In this document: positions 28,166-38,034 of the stretch, piece after piece
Layout of the letters: every line of letters begins with the position of its first letter
How positions within the stretch are numbered: position 1 is the stretch's first letter
Source of the DNA: Pseudomonas baltica
Lineage (GTDB): Bacteria > Pseudomonadota > Gammaproteobacteria > Pseudomonadales > Pseudomonadaceae
Length of the DNA: 64,000 bases
NCBI RefSeq assembly: GCF_031880315.1
Contig: NZ_CP134771.1
Span: 4,180,501-4,244,500, forward strand
Reading direction: 5' to 3'
The notes under the pieces: model-generated
What the model was told of the DNA's origin: nothing
Databases searched by the model: none
The model's input: only the letters and a program-made list of their open reading frames with translations
Translations under genes and position numbers: made by a program

Positions 28166-29077
28166 TCAGAGCTCGATACTCATCCCATCGAACGCGACTT
28201 CCACGCCGTGACGGGTCAGTTGAGCGCGTTCGGCGGAGTCTTCGTCGAGGATCGGGTTGGTGTTGTTGATGTGGATCAGCACCTTGCGCGGTTTGCTCAG
28301 GCCGTCGAGCACCTCGAGCATGCCGCCGGGGCCATTCTGTGCCAGGTGGCCCATCTCCCGGCCGGTGCGCGTGCCAACGCCGCGGCGCTGCATTTCGTCG
28401 TCTTCCCACAGAGTGCCATCTACCAGCAGGCAATCGGCGGCGCCCATGCGTTCCAGCAATGGCCCGTCGACCTTGCCCAGGCCCGGCGCATAGAACAGCG
28501 TGCCGCCGGTGTTCAGGTCTTCGACGATCAGGCCGATGTTGTCACCGGGGTGCGGGTCGAAGCGGTGCGGCGAGTAGGGCGGCGCTGCGCTGCGCAGCGG
28601 TAACGGGGTGAAGCGCAGATTGGGGCAGGCGTCGATGACGAAGCTGCCTTCGAGCTCGATGCGCCGCCGGTCCAGGCCACCGTTCCAGTGGGTCAGCATG
28701 TTGAACACCGGGAAGCCGGTGGTCAGGTCCTGGTGGACCATGTCGGTGCACCAGACTTGATGCGGGCAGCCTTCGCGCAGGCTCAACAGACCTGTGGTGT
28801 GGTCGATCTGGCTGTCGAGCAGGATGATTGCATTAATGCCCGTGTCGCGCAGGGCCCGGGCCGGTTGCAGCGCCGGGAAGCTTTGCAGCTGCGCGCGGAT
28901 GTCTGGGGATGCGTTGCACAGGATCCAGTGCACGCCGTCGTCGGACAGGGCAATGGACGACTGCGTGCGGGGCAGGGCGCGCAGGGTGCCGTCGCGCAAG
29001 CCCTTGCAGTTCACGCAATTGCAGTTCCATTGTGGAAAACCACCGCCGGCGGCGGACCCTAGAATCTGGACGTACAT
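28166..29077 (-). CDS. pqqB: PQQ biosynthesis protein PqqB (metallo-beta-lactamase fold)
   Basis: 303 aa. The N-terminal [14 protein letters not shown] holds the Zn-coordinating Cys pair. Further metal ligands lie in [11 protein letters not shown], and conserved stretches include [11 protein letters not shown] and HINNTNPIL. PqqB is an Fe-dependent hydroxylase that modifies the cross-linked Glu-Tyr dipeptide. An attenuator-like hairpin separates it from pqqA. Confidence 0.95.
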   Translation of the reverse strand: MYVQILGSAAGGGFPQWNCNCVNCKGLRDGTLRALPRTQSSIALSDDGVHWILCNASPDIRAQLQSFPALQPARALRDTGINAIILLDSQIDHTTGLLSLREGCPHQVWCTDMVHQDLTTGFPVFNMLTHWNGGLDRRRIELEGSFVIDACPNLRFTPLPLRSAAPPYSPHRFDPHPGDNIGLIVEDLNTGGTLFYAPGLGKVDGPLLERMGAADCLLVDGTLWEDDEMQRRGVGTRTGREMGHLAQNGPGGMLEVLDGLSKPRKVLIHINNTNPILDEDSAERAQLTRHGVEVAFDGMSIEL

Positions 29078-29105
29078 GGCAACTCCATCGCGAAGGCCGA
29101 AAATG

Positions 29106-29130
29106 AAAACGCCCCGGCGAACCGAGGCGT
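29106..29130 (-). terminator. Terminator-like attenuator between pqqA and pqqB
   Basis: On the minus strand ACGCC-T-CGG-TTCG-CCG-G-GGCGTTTTC forms a stem with one mismatch, a UUCG-type loop and a short U-run. It lies in the 70 bp between pqqA and pqqB, so part of the transcription may end after pqqA. Confidence 0.6.
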
Positions 29131-29147
29131 GGTGCAGCGCTTGCTGA

Positions 29148-29219
29148 TCAACGGCTAGCGAAATACATGGTGACTTCGAAGCCGATACGCAGGTCAGTGT
29201 AAGCAGGTTTGGTCCACAT
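29148..29219 (-). CDS. pqqA: PQQ precursor peptide
   Basis: 23 aa: [19 protein letters not shown] plus FASR. The substrate residues E15 and Y19 (E-x3-Y) that become PQQ are present. A strong AAGGAG site lies 7 nt before the ATG and is part of the palindrome AGGAGTACTCCT. The 237-bp interval up to the pqqF stop (29220-29456) must hold any separate pqqA promoter; no clear box is called. Confidence 0.97.
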   Translation of the reverse strand: MWTKPAYTDLRIGFEVTMYFASR

Positions 29220-29456
29220 AGGAGTACTCCTTCCGGGTTGTCAGAGCGGTCGCTCGTTACACTTTAGTCTGTCGTGGTGGACGGACGTTCAGCGGCATGA
29301 GGGTCATGTTACTTAATTTACCTTCGCGCAGATGCCCCCGATCGTGCGAAAGGCTTTTGCATCAGGTGTAATTATCCGGTCGGTACATTTTGTGGGGCAA
29401 GTGACAGATGATTAATTCAGCTGGGCGGCGAAGAGCCCATCAGCCCCACCATCAAT

Positions 29457-31961
29457 TCAAGACATTTGCGCATCCCGCACTTCACTCACATTACGCCACT
29501 GCGCCCCCGGCGCGGCCTCGTTGGCCAGGCATAGCCAGCCGCCGCGTGCTTCCTGCAACTGGCGCACGGCATCGAGCAACTGCGCCGGCTGAATGATCTG
29601 CAACGCCTGCTGCAACTGGCGCAGATAACTGCCGGGGTAGGCGCCCAGATGCGCCTGCCAGAGGGTGTCGGCCAGGGCGCCGGTCTCCATCTCTTCCACG
29701 CTCGACCGGGCGCTCAGTGCCTGGCTCTGATGGTGCAAGCCCTGGGTCCCTTGGCTGGCGATGAGTTTGGGCAGGCCCTCCAGAAAGGCCTCGATGTGCC
29801 CCAGCAACTCTGCGCAGCCGGTGGCGGGCGACTGCACGCCAAACACCAGGCCTGCGCGCCCGGCGATCTGCCGGAAGCTGCTGAACACCGCATAGCCCAA
29901 CTGCAGCTCGACCCGCAGACGCTGATAAAAGGGCATCTGGCACAAATGGGCGATCATCCGCCAGAGCGCCTCGTCGGCGATGGTTTGTGTGGGTGTCGGG
30001 CAAAACAGCACCAGGGCGTGCTCGCTGGAATCGGTCGGGACCTGGCTCCACAAGCGTTCGCGCAGGGGCTCGAGGCGGGTGGAAAGGCTGCGGTCCGGCG
30101 CGCCGGGCAAGCGATGCAATGCGGCATTGAGGGCGCTGCGGGTGGCTTCACCGATGCCCAGGGCCATGCCGTCCCAACGCGCCTGCGACCAGAGCTTCTG
30201 CAATTTGAGCGGTTTGATGTCTTCGTGGGCGAAGCGCACCGGCGTCTGATAGTGCCCCAGGCAGTGTTCAGGCAACTGCTTGAGCAAATGCCGGATGGGC
30301 ATCGCCTCTGCCGGAGCCGCATCGCGGGGCAAGCGCCACACTTCAGGCGCTGGCGCCGTGAGGCATTCCAGTGCGTGCTCGAGAATCGCCGGCATCGGCT
30401 CTTCGACACCGCTCAGGCGCAACTGCCAGTCATCGCCCAGGCTGCTGAACGTCAGCTTCACCCCGGCCTGCAGGGCCTCGTCGGTGAGGCGGCGCAAACT
30501 GTGTTCGATCAGGGTCCACAGGCCGGTCTGGCGTGAGGCGTTGAGGCGCCAGCGCAGGGTGAGCACGGCGTCGAGGCCGCTCTGGTCGACGGTGCCGAGG
30601 TAGATCATCGAGCGGGGATCGGCGATGGGTTGATCCGGGCGGCGGCTGGGGCGCAGGAAACGATTGCGCTGCGCCAGGCGCCAATGCACCACCGGCGCAG
30701 CGGTGGTCTTTACCAGCACGCTGGGCAGGGGATGCAGTTGCCTGTCCGGTTTGAGCTGCGCGAGCAGCACGCGCAATGCCTGCAGGCCGTCGTCGCCAAG
30801 GCCGTGGGCCTGGTCGTCGGTACCATTGCTGTAGTGGCGGGCGAGGTCCAGCGCACCGTGGGACTGGCGCTGGCGTTTGTCCAGCAGTGCATATTCCTCG
30901 CGCAGGCCGCACCAATCGTCATGGGCCTCGAAAAACTCCAGCCAGTCGAAACACAGCTCGCGGATCAGCGCCGTGGCGTGCTGGCCGGCGTCGGTCAGCT
31001 TGAATTCGATATTGATCAGCGCCTGCTCGGCATGCCGATAAAAGGCCCCCAGGCTGAGGCTTTCGACCAGCCCGCGACGGCGCAGCTCCACCAGCAGGCC
31101 GCCGGGTTGACTGCTGGCGAACCAGGTGCCCAGGAACGCCACGGCCTGGTCCACCGCCGGCGGCAATTGCTCGCAGGCGAACACCAGGTTCAGCCGCTCG
31201 CCCGGCGCCTGGGCGACGATGGCCTGGTCTTCGGCAGCGCTGGCCATGGCGGCATCCGCGAGCATCGCGGGTGGCACCGCCTGCGGCAGCCGGCTACCGC
31301 GGTGCAGGCATTGCCCGGCACGTTGCGCCAGGTTGAGCATCTGTTCAGCGCTTTGCGGGCCGACCAGGCACAGGGTCATCTGCCCGGCGTTGTAATGCTT
31401 GCGGTGAAAGTCCAGCAGGCCCTGCTGAAACTCCGGGCGCGCCACCGGCAGGCTGTAGCGATTGCCGGCATGAAAGGCCCGCAGCGGGTGCTGCGCCGAC
31501 AACGGGCTGACCATCCAGAACTCATGCTGCGCCTGCGGGTCGCGCGACCAGGCGACGAACTCGGCGTGCAGGACTTCACGTTCGCGGCGCTGGTCGGCGG
31601 CACTCATGCGCGGGCGCGCGAGCATGTCGCACAGCCGCTCCAGTGCACTGGACAGCGCCTGAGGCGGCACTTCGAAAAAATAATCGGTGTGGCGTTCCGA
31701 CGTACGGGCATTGAGCTGCCCGCCCTGACGCTGCACATAGGCCATCAGCGTCTGGTCGTCGGCGAAGCGCTCGGTCCCCAGAAAAAGCAAGTGCTCGAGA
31801 AAATGCGCCAGCCCAGGCCAGGCATTGGGCACATCGTGGCTGCCGGCGTGAACGCGCAGATAGGCCGCGCTGCGTTTGAGCCGCGGGTCGTGCCAGGCGC
31901 GCACCGTGAGCCCGTTCTCGAGCACCCGCTGATCGCGGGGTGAAGAGATTGCATCTTGCAT
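29457..31961 (-). CDS. pqqF: PQQ-associated M16 zinc protease
   Basis: 834 aa. The inverted zinc motif HFLEH (residues 53-57) sits in GLAHFLEHLLFLGT, with the downstream Glu about 80 residues later (QRREREVLHAEF). The later half is the degenerate M16 repeat with lower conservation. It processes PqqA together with its partner. The start MQDAISSPRDQRVLENGL is at 31961. The gene lies upstream of pqqA in the same orientation and is the left neighbour of the EPS operon terminator. Confidence 0.92.
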   Translation of the reverse strand: MQDAISSPRDQRVLENGLTVRAWHDPRLKRSAAYLRVHAGSHDVPNAWPGLAHFLEHLLFLGTERFADDQTLMAYVQRQGGQLNARTSERHTDYFFEVPPQALSSALERLCDMLARPRMSAADQRREREVLHAEFVAWSRDPQAQHEFWMVSPLSAQHPLRAFHAGNRYSLPVARPEFQQGLLDFHRKHYNAGQMTLCLVGPQSAEQMLNLAQRAGQCLHRGSRLPQAVPPAMLADAAMASAAEDQAIVAQAPGERLNLVFACEQLPPAVDQAVAFLGTWFASSQPGGLLVELRRRGLVESLSLGAFYRHAEQALINIEFKLTDAGQHATALIRELCFDWLEFFEAHDDWCGLREEYALLDKRQRQSHGALDLARHYSNGTDDQAHGLGDDGLQALRVLLAQLKPDRQLHPLPSVLVKTTAAPVVHWRLAQRNRFLRPSRRPDQPIADPRSMIYLGTVDQSGLDAVLTLRWRLNASRQTGLWTLIEHSLRRLTDEALQAGVKLTFSSLGDDWQLRLSGVEEPMPAILEHALECLTAPAPEVWRLPRDAAPAEAMPIRHLLKQLPEHCLGHYQTPVRFAHEDIKPLKLQKLWSQARWDGMALGIGEATRSALNAALHRLPGAPDRSLSTRLEPLRERLWSQVPTDSSEHALVLFCPTPTQTIADEALWRMIAHLCQMPFYQRLRVELQLGYAVFSSFRQIAGRAGLVFGVQSPATGCAELLGHIEAFLEGLPKLIASQGTQGLHHQSQALSARSSVEEMETGALADTLWQAHLGAYPGSYLRQLQQALQIIQPAQLLDAVRQLQEARGGWLCLANEAAPGAQWRNVSEVRDAQMS

Positions 31962-32030
31962 GGAGGGTTCCGCAGTGGTGGTCAGGACAAGGCCTAATCC
32001 TAGCGGATAAAGATCACCAGGCAAAAAGCA

Positions 32031-32064
32031 AAAAACCGCGCAGGGCGCGAGCCCTGCACGGTTT
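32031..32064 (-). terminator. Rho-independent terminator of the exopolysaccharide operon
   Basis: On the minus strand AAACCG-T-GCAGGGC-TCGC-GCCCTGC-G-CGGTTTTTT forms a 13-bp stem with one mismatch and a U-tract, 16 bp after the wza-like stop at 32080. Confidence 0.85.
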
Positions 32065-32079
32065 CTGTACAGCGATTGA

Positions 32080-33159
32080 TCAGTTCTTGAACGCCGCCGA
32101 GGTGGTGACGATCCCTGCCGACGGCAACAACTGGCTGATGAAGCGGTTCCAGCGGGTGATATTGGCCGGCCCGACGAACACCACGTCCGAGGCTTGCAGG
32201 TCGAACTGCCGGGCGAGGATGAACGCGGTAGGCTTCTTGGCATCGAGGTAGAACACGGTCGCGGGTTGCTTGACGGTATTCTGTGCGCCGCGAATCACGT
32301 ACACGGCTTCGGCGTTGGCGGTGTCCTGATTCAGGCCACCGGCATTGCCCAGCGCTTCCATCAGGTTGAAGGTGCTGGTGCCGTAGTTCATCACCTGCGG
32401 CGCCGCCACTTCACCCAGCACGTAGATGCGATTGGCGCGGTTGTTACCCAGGTGCAACTGGTCGCCTTCCTTGAGGTAGATCTGGTTGAGCACCGAGTCC
32501 TTGCGGTTGAGGCTGTCGATGTCCAGCTGGTATTCCTTGCCGTCGCGCTTGAGCAGCAGACCGGCCAGGTTGGCGTCACCGGCATCGCCACCGGCGCGGC
32601 TGATGGCATCGACCAGGGTCACCGGCACGTTGTTGAGCACCTGCGGCCCTGGGGTCTTGAATGCCCCGGACAGAATCACCCGGTGGCTGTTGAAGTCCTG
32701 CACCTTGACGTCCACCTGCACGCCGGTCAGGTACTTGGACAGTTTTTCGCGCAACTCCTCGCGCAACTCGGAGGTGGTCTTGCCGCCCGCCTTGACCGAA
32801 TCGATGTAGGGGTAATACAGCGTGCCGTCATCGCGCACGATGCGCGAACTGGCACTGCCGGTGTCCTGATTGGCTGGCGAGTTGAGCTCCATGTGATCCC
32901 ACACGGTGATCAGCAGGCCATCCCCTGGCCCGATGCGGTATTCCTCAGGCACATAGCGGGTCAACTCGGCCGGCACCGGGGGCGCCTGGTAGATCACCCG
33001 TTGCTGGCTGACGGTCTGGTTGGTGATTTGCACCACATTGACCGGGCCAACGAGGCCATCGTCGCTGGCGTCGGAGGGGGTCATGTGTTGACCGGGGGCG
33101 AAAACACAACCCTGCAGTACGGCACTGGCGAGCAGGACAACAAATACATTTCGCTTCAT
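32080..33159 (-). CDS. Polysaccharide export outer-membrane lipoprotein (Wza family)
   Basis: 359 aa. Lipoprotein signal MKRNVFVVLLASAVLQGC with the lipobox Cys at C18. The Poly_export domain follows (EEYRIGPGDGLLITVWDH), then SLBB-type modules (VILSGAFKTPGPQVL, IYVLGEVAAPQVMNYG). It forms the outer-membrane channel for the exported chain and works with the Wzc-like kinase. Last gene of the EPS operon, followed by the terminator. Confidence 0.93.
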   Translation of the reverse strand: MKRNVFVVLLASAVLQGCVFAPGQHMTPSDASDDGLVGPVNVVQITNQTVSQQRVIYQAPPVPAELTRYVPEEYRIGPGDGLLITVWDHMELNSPANQDTGSASSRIVRDDGTLYYPYIDSVKAGGKTTSELREELREKLSKYLTGVQVDVKVQDFNSHRVILSGAFKTPGPQVLNNVPVTLVDAISRAGGDAGDANLAGLLLKRDGKEYQLDIDSLNRKDSVLNQIYLKEGDQLHLGNNRANRIYVLGEVAAPQVMNYGTSTFNLMEALGNAGGLNQDTANAEAVYVIRGAQNTVKQPATVFYLDAKKPTAFILARQFDLQASDVVFVGPANITRWNRFISQLLPSAGIVTTSAAFKN

Positions 33160-33234
33160 TGCATGGTTTCCTTGGAGAATCGGGCTTCTCACACGGCACA
33201 GGTTCAAGAATCGGGTTTTTTTCGCGCCGGCCGG

Positions 33235-34437
33235 CTACACCGACGTCACCGAGGCGACGATGGCGGGTTTGGTCGGTGCCAGCGCCAGGCGCGGAGCGGG
33301 CGGGGCGGGCTGGCCGATATTGGCTTCGGCACAGCGCGCCTCGACGAACAGGCGCATTTGCCGCTCGAAATTCTTTTCCGAGAACTGCTCGGCATTCTCG
33401 CGGCAGGCCTGCGGGCTGATGCGGTGGTGTTCGGCTTCAAACAGCTGCACGGCGGCCATCAGCGCGCCGATGCTTTGCTCGTGATAGAACACCCCGGTGG
33501 GCGCGCTGTCATCCAGCCCGCGTACGGTCTCCAGAGTGCCGCCACGGCCAAAGGCGATCACCGGCGTACCGCAGGCCTGGGCCTCGACGGGGCTGATGCC
33601 GAAGTCTTCTTCGGCGGCGAACACAAAGGCCCGGGCGTTCTGCATGTGGCTGCGCAGTACTTCGAAACTCTGGTAGCCGAGCAGCGTGACGTTGGGGCCG
33701 GCCAGGGCCTTGGCCTTGTCGAATTCCGGCCCTTCGCCGATGACGATCAGTTTTTTGTCCGGCATGGCCGTGAACGCCTCGACGATCATCGGCATTTTCT
33801 TGTAGGGCACCATGCGCGAGGCGGTCAGGTAGTAGTCCTGCTTCTCGATCTGCAGGTTGAAGCCCTTGGTGTCCACGGGCGGATAGATGACTGTGGAGGG
33901 GCGGCGGTAGGCTTTTTCGATGCGCCGGGCGATGAAGTGCGAGTTGGCGACGAACTGGTCGACCGCCGCCGCCGTGCGCTGATCCCACATGCGGATGTAG
34001 TGCAGGATCATCCGCGCCAGTTTGCCCTTGAGGCCGAAGCGCATGCCGCTCTCGTTGAGGTACTGGTGCTGCAGGTCCCAGGCGTAGCGAATCGGTGAAT
34101 GCACGTAGCTGATGTGCAGGGTGTTGGGGCCGGTGAGCACGCCCTTGGCCACCGCGTGGCTGCTGGAAATCACCAGGTCGTAGGCCGACAGGTCCATCTG
34201 CTCGATGGCCAACGGCATCAGCGGCAGGTATTTCTGGTAACGGGTCCGAGCCTTGGGCAACCGCTGGATAAAGGTGGTTTGCGCACGTTTGCCGCCCAGC
34301 TTGGCGCGGTCTGCATCACTGAGGAAGTCGATCACGGAAAACAGGTCCGCCTGAGGCCAGATCTTCAGCAAGGCGGACAGCACGCGTTCGGCACCGGCGT
34401 AAGTCACGAGCCAGTCATGGACGATTGCGATTTTCAT
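33235..34437 (-). CDS. Glycosyltransferase family 4 (WbaZ-like)
   Basis: 400 aa. GT-B fold. The N-terminal domain starts MKIAIVHDWLVTYAGAERVL. The C-terminal nucleotide-sugar domain has SRMVPYKKMPMIVEAF and the E-x7-E motif EEDFGISPVEAQACGTPVIAFGRGG. A Pro/Ala-rich tail follows from about 375. The start overlaps the next GT gene by 23 bp. Sugar specificity is not determinable; the closest resemblance is to mannosyltransferases. Confidence 0.9.
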   Translation of the reverse strand: MKIAIVHDWLVTYAGAERVLSALLKIWPQADLFSVIDFLSDADRAKLGGKRAQTTFIQRLPKARTRYQKYLPLMPLAIEQMDLSAYDLVISSSHAVAKGVLTGPNTLHISYVHSPIRYAWDLQHQYLNESGMRFGLKGKLARMILHYIRMWDQRTAAAVDQFVANSHFIARRIEKAYRRPSTVIYPPVDTKGFNLQIEKQDYYLTASRMVPYKKMPMIVEAFTAMPDKKLIVIGEGPEFDKAKALAGPNVTLLGYQSFEVLRSHMQNARAFVFAAEEDFGISPVEAQACGTPVIAFGRGGTLETVRGLDDSAPTGVFYHEQSIGALMAAVQLFEAEHHRISPQACRENAEQFSEKNFERQMRLFVEARCAEANIGQPAPPAPRLALAPTKPAIVASVTSV

Positions 34438-35548
34438 GGATGCTCCTTGGCGCGAGCGAACGCGCTTGGGTAGTCGCTGACGTTGATTGTTTTTGGAGGG
34501 TCAACGAATCAATGCGGTCGCTGATCAGCTGGGCTGACTCTTCCCAGCTGAAGCGCGACACGTTTTGCAGACCGAGGGTGCGCAGGTGTTGGCGGATAGT
34601 CAGGTTGTTGAGGGCCAGAGACATGGCTCTGGAGATGTGTTCGGTGTCCAGCGGGTCGAAATACAGCGCGCTGGATTGCAGCACTTCCGGGATCGACGCC
34701 GCGTTGGCCGCCAATACCGGGCACCCGCAAGCCTGGGCTTCCAGGGGCGGGATACCAAAGCCTTCATACAACGAAGGAAACACGAACGCGGCGGCGTTCT
34801 GGTACTGATCGATCAGTGCCTCATCGCTGAGGCGGCCGAGAAACTTGATGCGCCGGTCAGTGCTGGCGAGCTGTTCAAGGCTGGGGTCGGAAAAAATCGC
34901 ACCGCCACCGCCGACGATCCGCAGCTCGACCTGGTCATGGCCCTTGAGCGCCAGAAACGCCTGGATCATGCGGCTGAAATTCTTGTGCGCGCTAGGCGAC
35001 GACACCGCCAGCAGGTACTGGCGCTCGTTGCGCAGCGGCGCGCCGGGCTGGAATTCGTCGCTCACGGCATTGGGCACCACCAGCACCTGATCGGCGGGGA
35101 AACCGTAAAACGTCGAGATCTCGCGCTTGGAAAACTGGCTGACGGTGATCAGGGTCTTGATGTGCCTGAGCAGCAGTGGGGTCATGACCCGGTAGGCGGT
35201 GCGAAACTTCCAGCTGTAGCTTTCGGGATGGCGCACATAGGTGATGTCGTGGTGGGTGGCGATCTGGTTGTTGTAGAACAATGGCGCGGTAGCACCCAGC
35301 GACACCAGCAGCGGTTTGTCCTGGCTGTTCAGGTAGCGGGGCAGGTCCAGTTGCTCCCAGAGATGACCACGGCGTTTGCCGACCGTGATGGCGCCGAGCG
35401 CGCGGGCGGATTCATGCATTTTGATGTCGGGTGGACACACGAACAGCAGGTCATTGCGCAACGTCTTCAGGGCCAGGCAGATCTGCTCGGCAAAGCGTTG
35501 TACGCCTCTTAGCTCCTGGGTCAGGAATCGCGCATTGAGGACAATCAT
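34415..35548 (-). CDS. Glycosyltransferase family 4
   Basis: 377 aa. GT-B enzyme with MIVLNARFLTQELRGVQRFAEQIC at the N-terminus, AVSSPSAHKNFSRMIQAF and the E-x7-E motif YEGFGIPPLEAQACGCPVLAAN. The C-terminal 30 residues are Ser/Thr/Arg-rich and overlap the following gene. Part of the EPS assembly line in the cytoplasm. Confidence 0.9.
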   Translation of the reverse strand: MIVLNARFLTQELRGVQRFAEQICLALKTLRNDLLFVCPPDIKMHESARALGAITVGKRRGHLWEQLDLPRYLNSQDKPLLVSLGATAPLFYNNQIATHHDITYVRHPESYSWKFRTAYRVMTPLLLRHIKTLITVSQFSKREISTFYGFPADQVLVVPNAVSDEFQPGAPLRNERQYLLAVSSPSAHKNFSRMIQAFLALKGHDQVELRIVGGGGAIFSDPSLEQLASTDRRIKFLGRLSDEALIDQYQNAAAFVFPSLYEGFGIPPLEAQACGCPVLAANAASIPEVLQSSALYFDPLDTEHISRAMSLALNNLTIRQHLRTLGLQNVSRFSWEESAQLISDRIDSLTLQKQSTSATTQARSLAPRSIHENRNRP

Positions 35549-35624
35549 CGAAACATCCTTGGCATGGCCTCAGTCGATTGAAGGGTGCGGTTGTTCCGCG
35601 GATGAACAGTCAGCGGACGAACAG

Positions 35625-36698
35625 TCATCGGGTGAACAGCCAGCTGGGTTTGCCGAGCGAAATGATCTGCGGAAATTCGCTCAGGGTAATGACGGCGGTG
35701 CAGCGGTGTTCCTGGCAGACCCACCGGCTATCGCTGTCGAACCTTCCCCGGCGCGGTTGGCGGGTATCGATCAACTGCACCGGGCCCTGGACGTCATTGC
35801 GGGTTTCGACCCTGATCTGTCGCGCCTGGCCGATCGCCCAGGCGACCAGCACGTGGTCGTCGTCCGTGGTGAAATCCATGAGGTAGAGGTTGTTGCGGCC
35901 CAAGGGCGAATGGGTATTCACACTCAGGCTTGAATCCGCGCTATAGCGGTAGCGGGTCACCAGCGGAGCGATGACCTTGAGTACGTCAGACGCTGGTTTT
36001 TCACTGCGGTCGCTGTGCGACAGGCCCAGATGCTGCGGGTGCTGCGGGACGTTGCCGTCGGCCTGTTCGTACCACCACATGCCCTTGATGTCCGGGCGGC
36101 TGCGCGCCAGCAGAAAACTGCGCGCGAGGAACGCTGCCTGGGTGTTTTCACTGACGCCGCAGTTGTCCTGGCTGCTGGGCCAGCCCATGGCCGTCAGGTA
36201 CAGCGGCACCGGGTGGCCAGCCTGGGCGGTGAGGCGTTTTTCGACCTCGTCCAGCCAGCGAATCCAGCTTTCCGGGGTGTAGACCCCCAACGCCGTGCGG
36301 CACGCCACGAATGGCCGTATCGACAGACCGTCGACGCTGTTTAACAGTCCGGCCTCGATCAACTGCTTGGCCACGCCTTGATCCAGCGCATCGCTGCCGA
36401 GCGCCCCGGCGAGGATTTTCGCCAGCGGATCGTCGCGCCGCAGTTGCGCGGCGCTGTCCTTGACGCGCTGCACGTAGGCCTCGATGCCATTCGGCTGGCT
36501 GGCCCAGTCGTTGTCCAGTTCGTAAAGCCGCGGGGGCTCGGCCAACGGCCCACCGTGGTCCAGCACGTTGGTGGTGACGCCGACGATGAAATCCTGATCC
36601 CCGCGCGTCTGCGTGGCGCACAACAAGCTGAGCAACAGCACGGCAAAACGCGGATAGCGCCTGCGCGTCGGCACAGCGGTGAGCTGGGGAATCGTCAA
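35625..36698 (-). CDS. Secreted glycosidase-like protein (clan GH-A TIM barrel, PslG-like)
   Basis: 357 aa. The N-terminal signal peptide has a hydrophobic core (FAVLLLSLLCATQTRGD, residues 18-34). A barrel-like region carries LYLTAMGWPSSQDNCGVSENTQAAFLARS and IKGMWWYEQADG, resembling the strand that bears the nucleophile Glu in GH39/GH5-type enzymes. A C-terminal beta domain follows from about 245. Periplasmic glycosidases such as PslG commonly accompany EPS operons and trim or release the polymer. The family assignment is tentative. Confidence 0.65.
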   Translation of the reverse strand: MTIPQLTAVPTRRRYPRFAVLLLSLLCATQTRGDQDFIVGVTTNVLDHGGPLAEPPRLYELDNDWASQPNGIEAYVQRVKDSAAQLRRDDPLAKILAGALGSDALDQGVAKQLIEAGLLNSVDGLSIRPFVACRTALGVYTPESWIRWLDEVEKRLTAQAGHPVPLYLTAMGWPSSQDNCGVSENTQAAFLARSFLLARSRPDIKGMWWYEQADGNVPQHPQHLGLSHSDRSEKPASDVLKVIAPLVTRYRYSADSSLSVNTHSPLGRNNLYLMDFTTDDDHVLVAWAIGQARQIRVETRNDVQGPVQLIDTRQPRRGRFDSDSRWVCQEHRCTAVITLSEFPQIISLGKPSWLFTR

Positions 36699-36738
36699 GT
36701 TTGAGTCTCAGGGTGGGCGGGGCAAGCATTGCGTGGCG

Positions 36739-36778
36739 GCGAAGGGGCTATTTGCGGGCAGGGCCCGCTCTCACAGGA
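36739..36778. repeat. Single REP copy
   Basis: GAAGGGGCTATTTGCGGGCA...CGCTCTCACAGG, an unpaired and degenerate REP in the 91-bp gap between two EPS genes. Confidence 0.5.
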
Positions 36779-36789
36779 ATGTGAGGGCT

Positions 36790-38034
36790 TTACGGATGTT
36801 GCAGAACGTAATCGTTGCCACGCTGGGTGGTCTTTTGGGTAAGCACCTGGTGGAACAGTTGCTGGTAGCTGTCAAGCATGCGCTCCTGGTCCAGCAGGTG
36901 TTCGACGCTGACCCGGGTTTGCGCGGCCAGCCGTTCACGCAGCCCGACTTCGACATGCATGCGCTGCATGGCGCGGCCCAGTGAGTCGGGGTCGGCCGGA
37001 TCGCACAGCAGGCCGTTGACCCCGTCTTCGATGATTTCCGGCAGGCCGCCACGGTTGCTGGCGATCACCGGCACCGAGTGTGCACAGGCTTCGACGGCCA
37101 CCATGCCGAAGGGCTCGTTCCAGATCGACGGCACCACCGAGACATCGATCTGCTGGTAGAAGCTTTCGGGCGACTGATAGCCGACGAACTCGATGCGCGG
37201 CGAGTTGGCGAACTGCTTGAGCTCAGCCTCGTAGTCGGTCTGCCCGCGCCCGGCGATCTGCAGCGTGGCGTCGAACGGCAGCGCCTTGAACTGCTCGATC
37301 AGCCAGCGCAGGCCTTTTTGATCCGACAGCGTACCGATATAGCCGAAGCGCAGCGGCTCGGGGCGTGCCCAGGCGGCCTTGAAATAGCGCTCGTTGTTTT
37401 CTTCGATATCCGGGCTGCTGTTGTAGATGACATGGCTGCTGGCGTTGCGAAAGTATTTGGCCGAGGTCAGCTTGTCCAACAGGAAGCGGCTCACGCCCAC
37501 CACCGCGTCGACCTTGGCCGAGCGCTCGGCGTGGCCCTGGCGAAAATGCTTGCACAGGGTGCAGGGCGTCTTGCAGGCCGCGCCTTTCTTGAACATGTTG
37601 CTGCCGGGGCACAGCAGGTACATGTCGTGCAGCACCTGCACGATCGGAATCCCGGCCTGGGCAATCTCGTCCCACACGGCCGCCGACCAACCGCTGAGGT
37701 TGTGGCACACCACCAGATCGATCTTCTGCTGCTCGATCACTTCGCGGATGTACTGGCGCATGCCCGAGTTATAGCGGTCGCGCAGGTGCCAGCCTAGTCG
37801 CGCGAGGGCGCCGGGGCGTTGTTCGCTGAAGTGCCAGTAGGTGTTGAGCAGTCCTGCGCGGTACACCTTGATGCCGCGCACCAGGCTGAAATTCAGCCCA
37901 GGCTGAGGCCCGGTGGTCAGCACGGTGACGTCTTCACCGCGCTGATGCAGGCCTTCGACCGTGCGCTGCAAGACGATCTCGGCACCGCCACCGATATGTG
38001 GCGAGTACAGACTATTGAGGAACAGTAATTTCAT
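36790..38034 (-). CDS. Glycosyltransferase family 4 with internal Cys cluster
   Basis: 414 aa. The N-terminus MKLLFLNSLYSPHIGGGAEIVLQ has the GGAE loop. A cysteine cluster lies at about residues 143-163 (LLCPGSNMFKKGAACKTPC then TLCKHF), possibly metal-binding, as seen in several GT4 enzymes of EPS clusters. The donor domain shows FGYIGTLSDQKGLRWLIEQF and NEPFGMVAVEACAHSVPVIAS. The ATG overlaps the preceding GT2 stop by 4 bp. Confidence 0.9.
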   Translation of the reverse strand: MKLLFLNSLYSPHIGGGAEIVLQRTVEGLHQRGEDVTVLTTGPQPGLNFSLVRGIKVYRAGLLNTYWHFSEQRPGALARLGWHLRDRYNSGMRQYIREVIEQQKIDLVVCHNLSGWSAAVWDEIAQAGIPIVQVLHDMYLLCPGSNMFKKGAACKTPCTLCKHFRQGHAERSAKVDAVVGVSRFLLDKLTSAKYFRNASSHVIYNSSPDIEENNERYFKAAWARPEPLRFGYIGTLSDQKGLRWLIEQFKALPFDATLQIAGRGQTDYEAELKQFANSPRIEFVGYQSPESFYQQIDVSVVPSIWNEPFGMVAVEACAHSVPVIASNRGGLPEIIEDGVNGLLCDPADPDSLGRAMQRMHVEVGLRERLAAQTRVSVEHLLDQERMLDSYQQLFHQVLTQKTTQRGNDYVLQHP

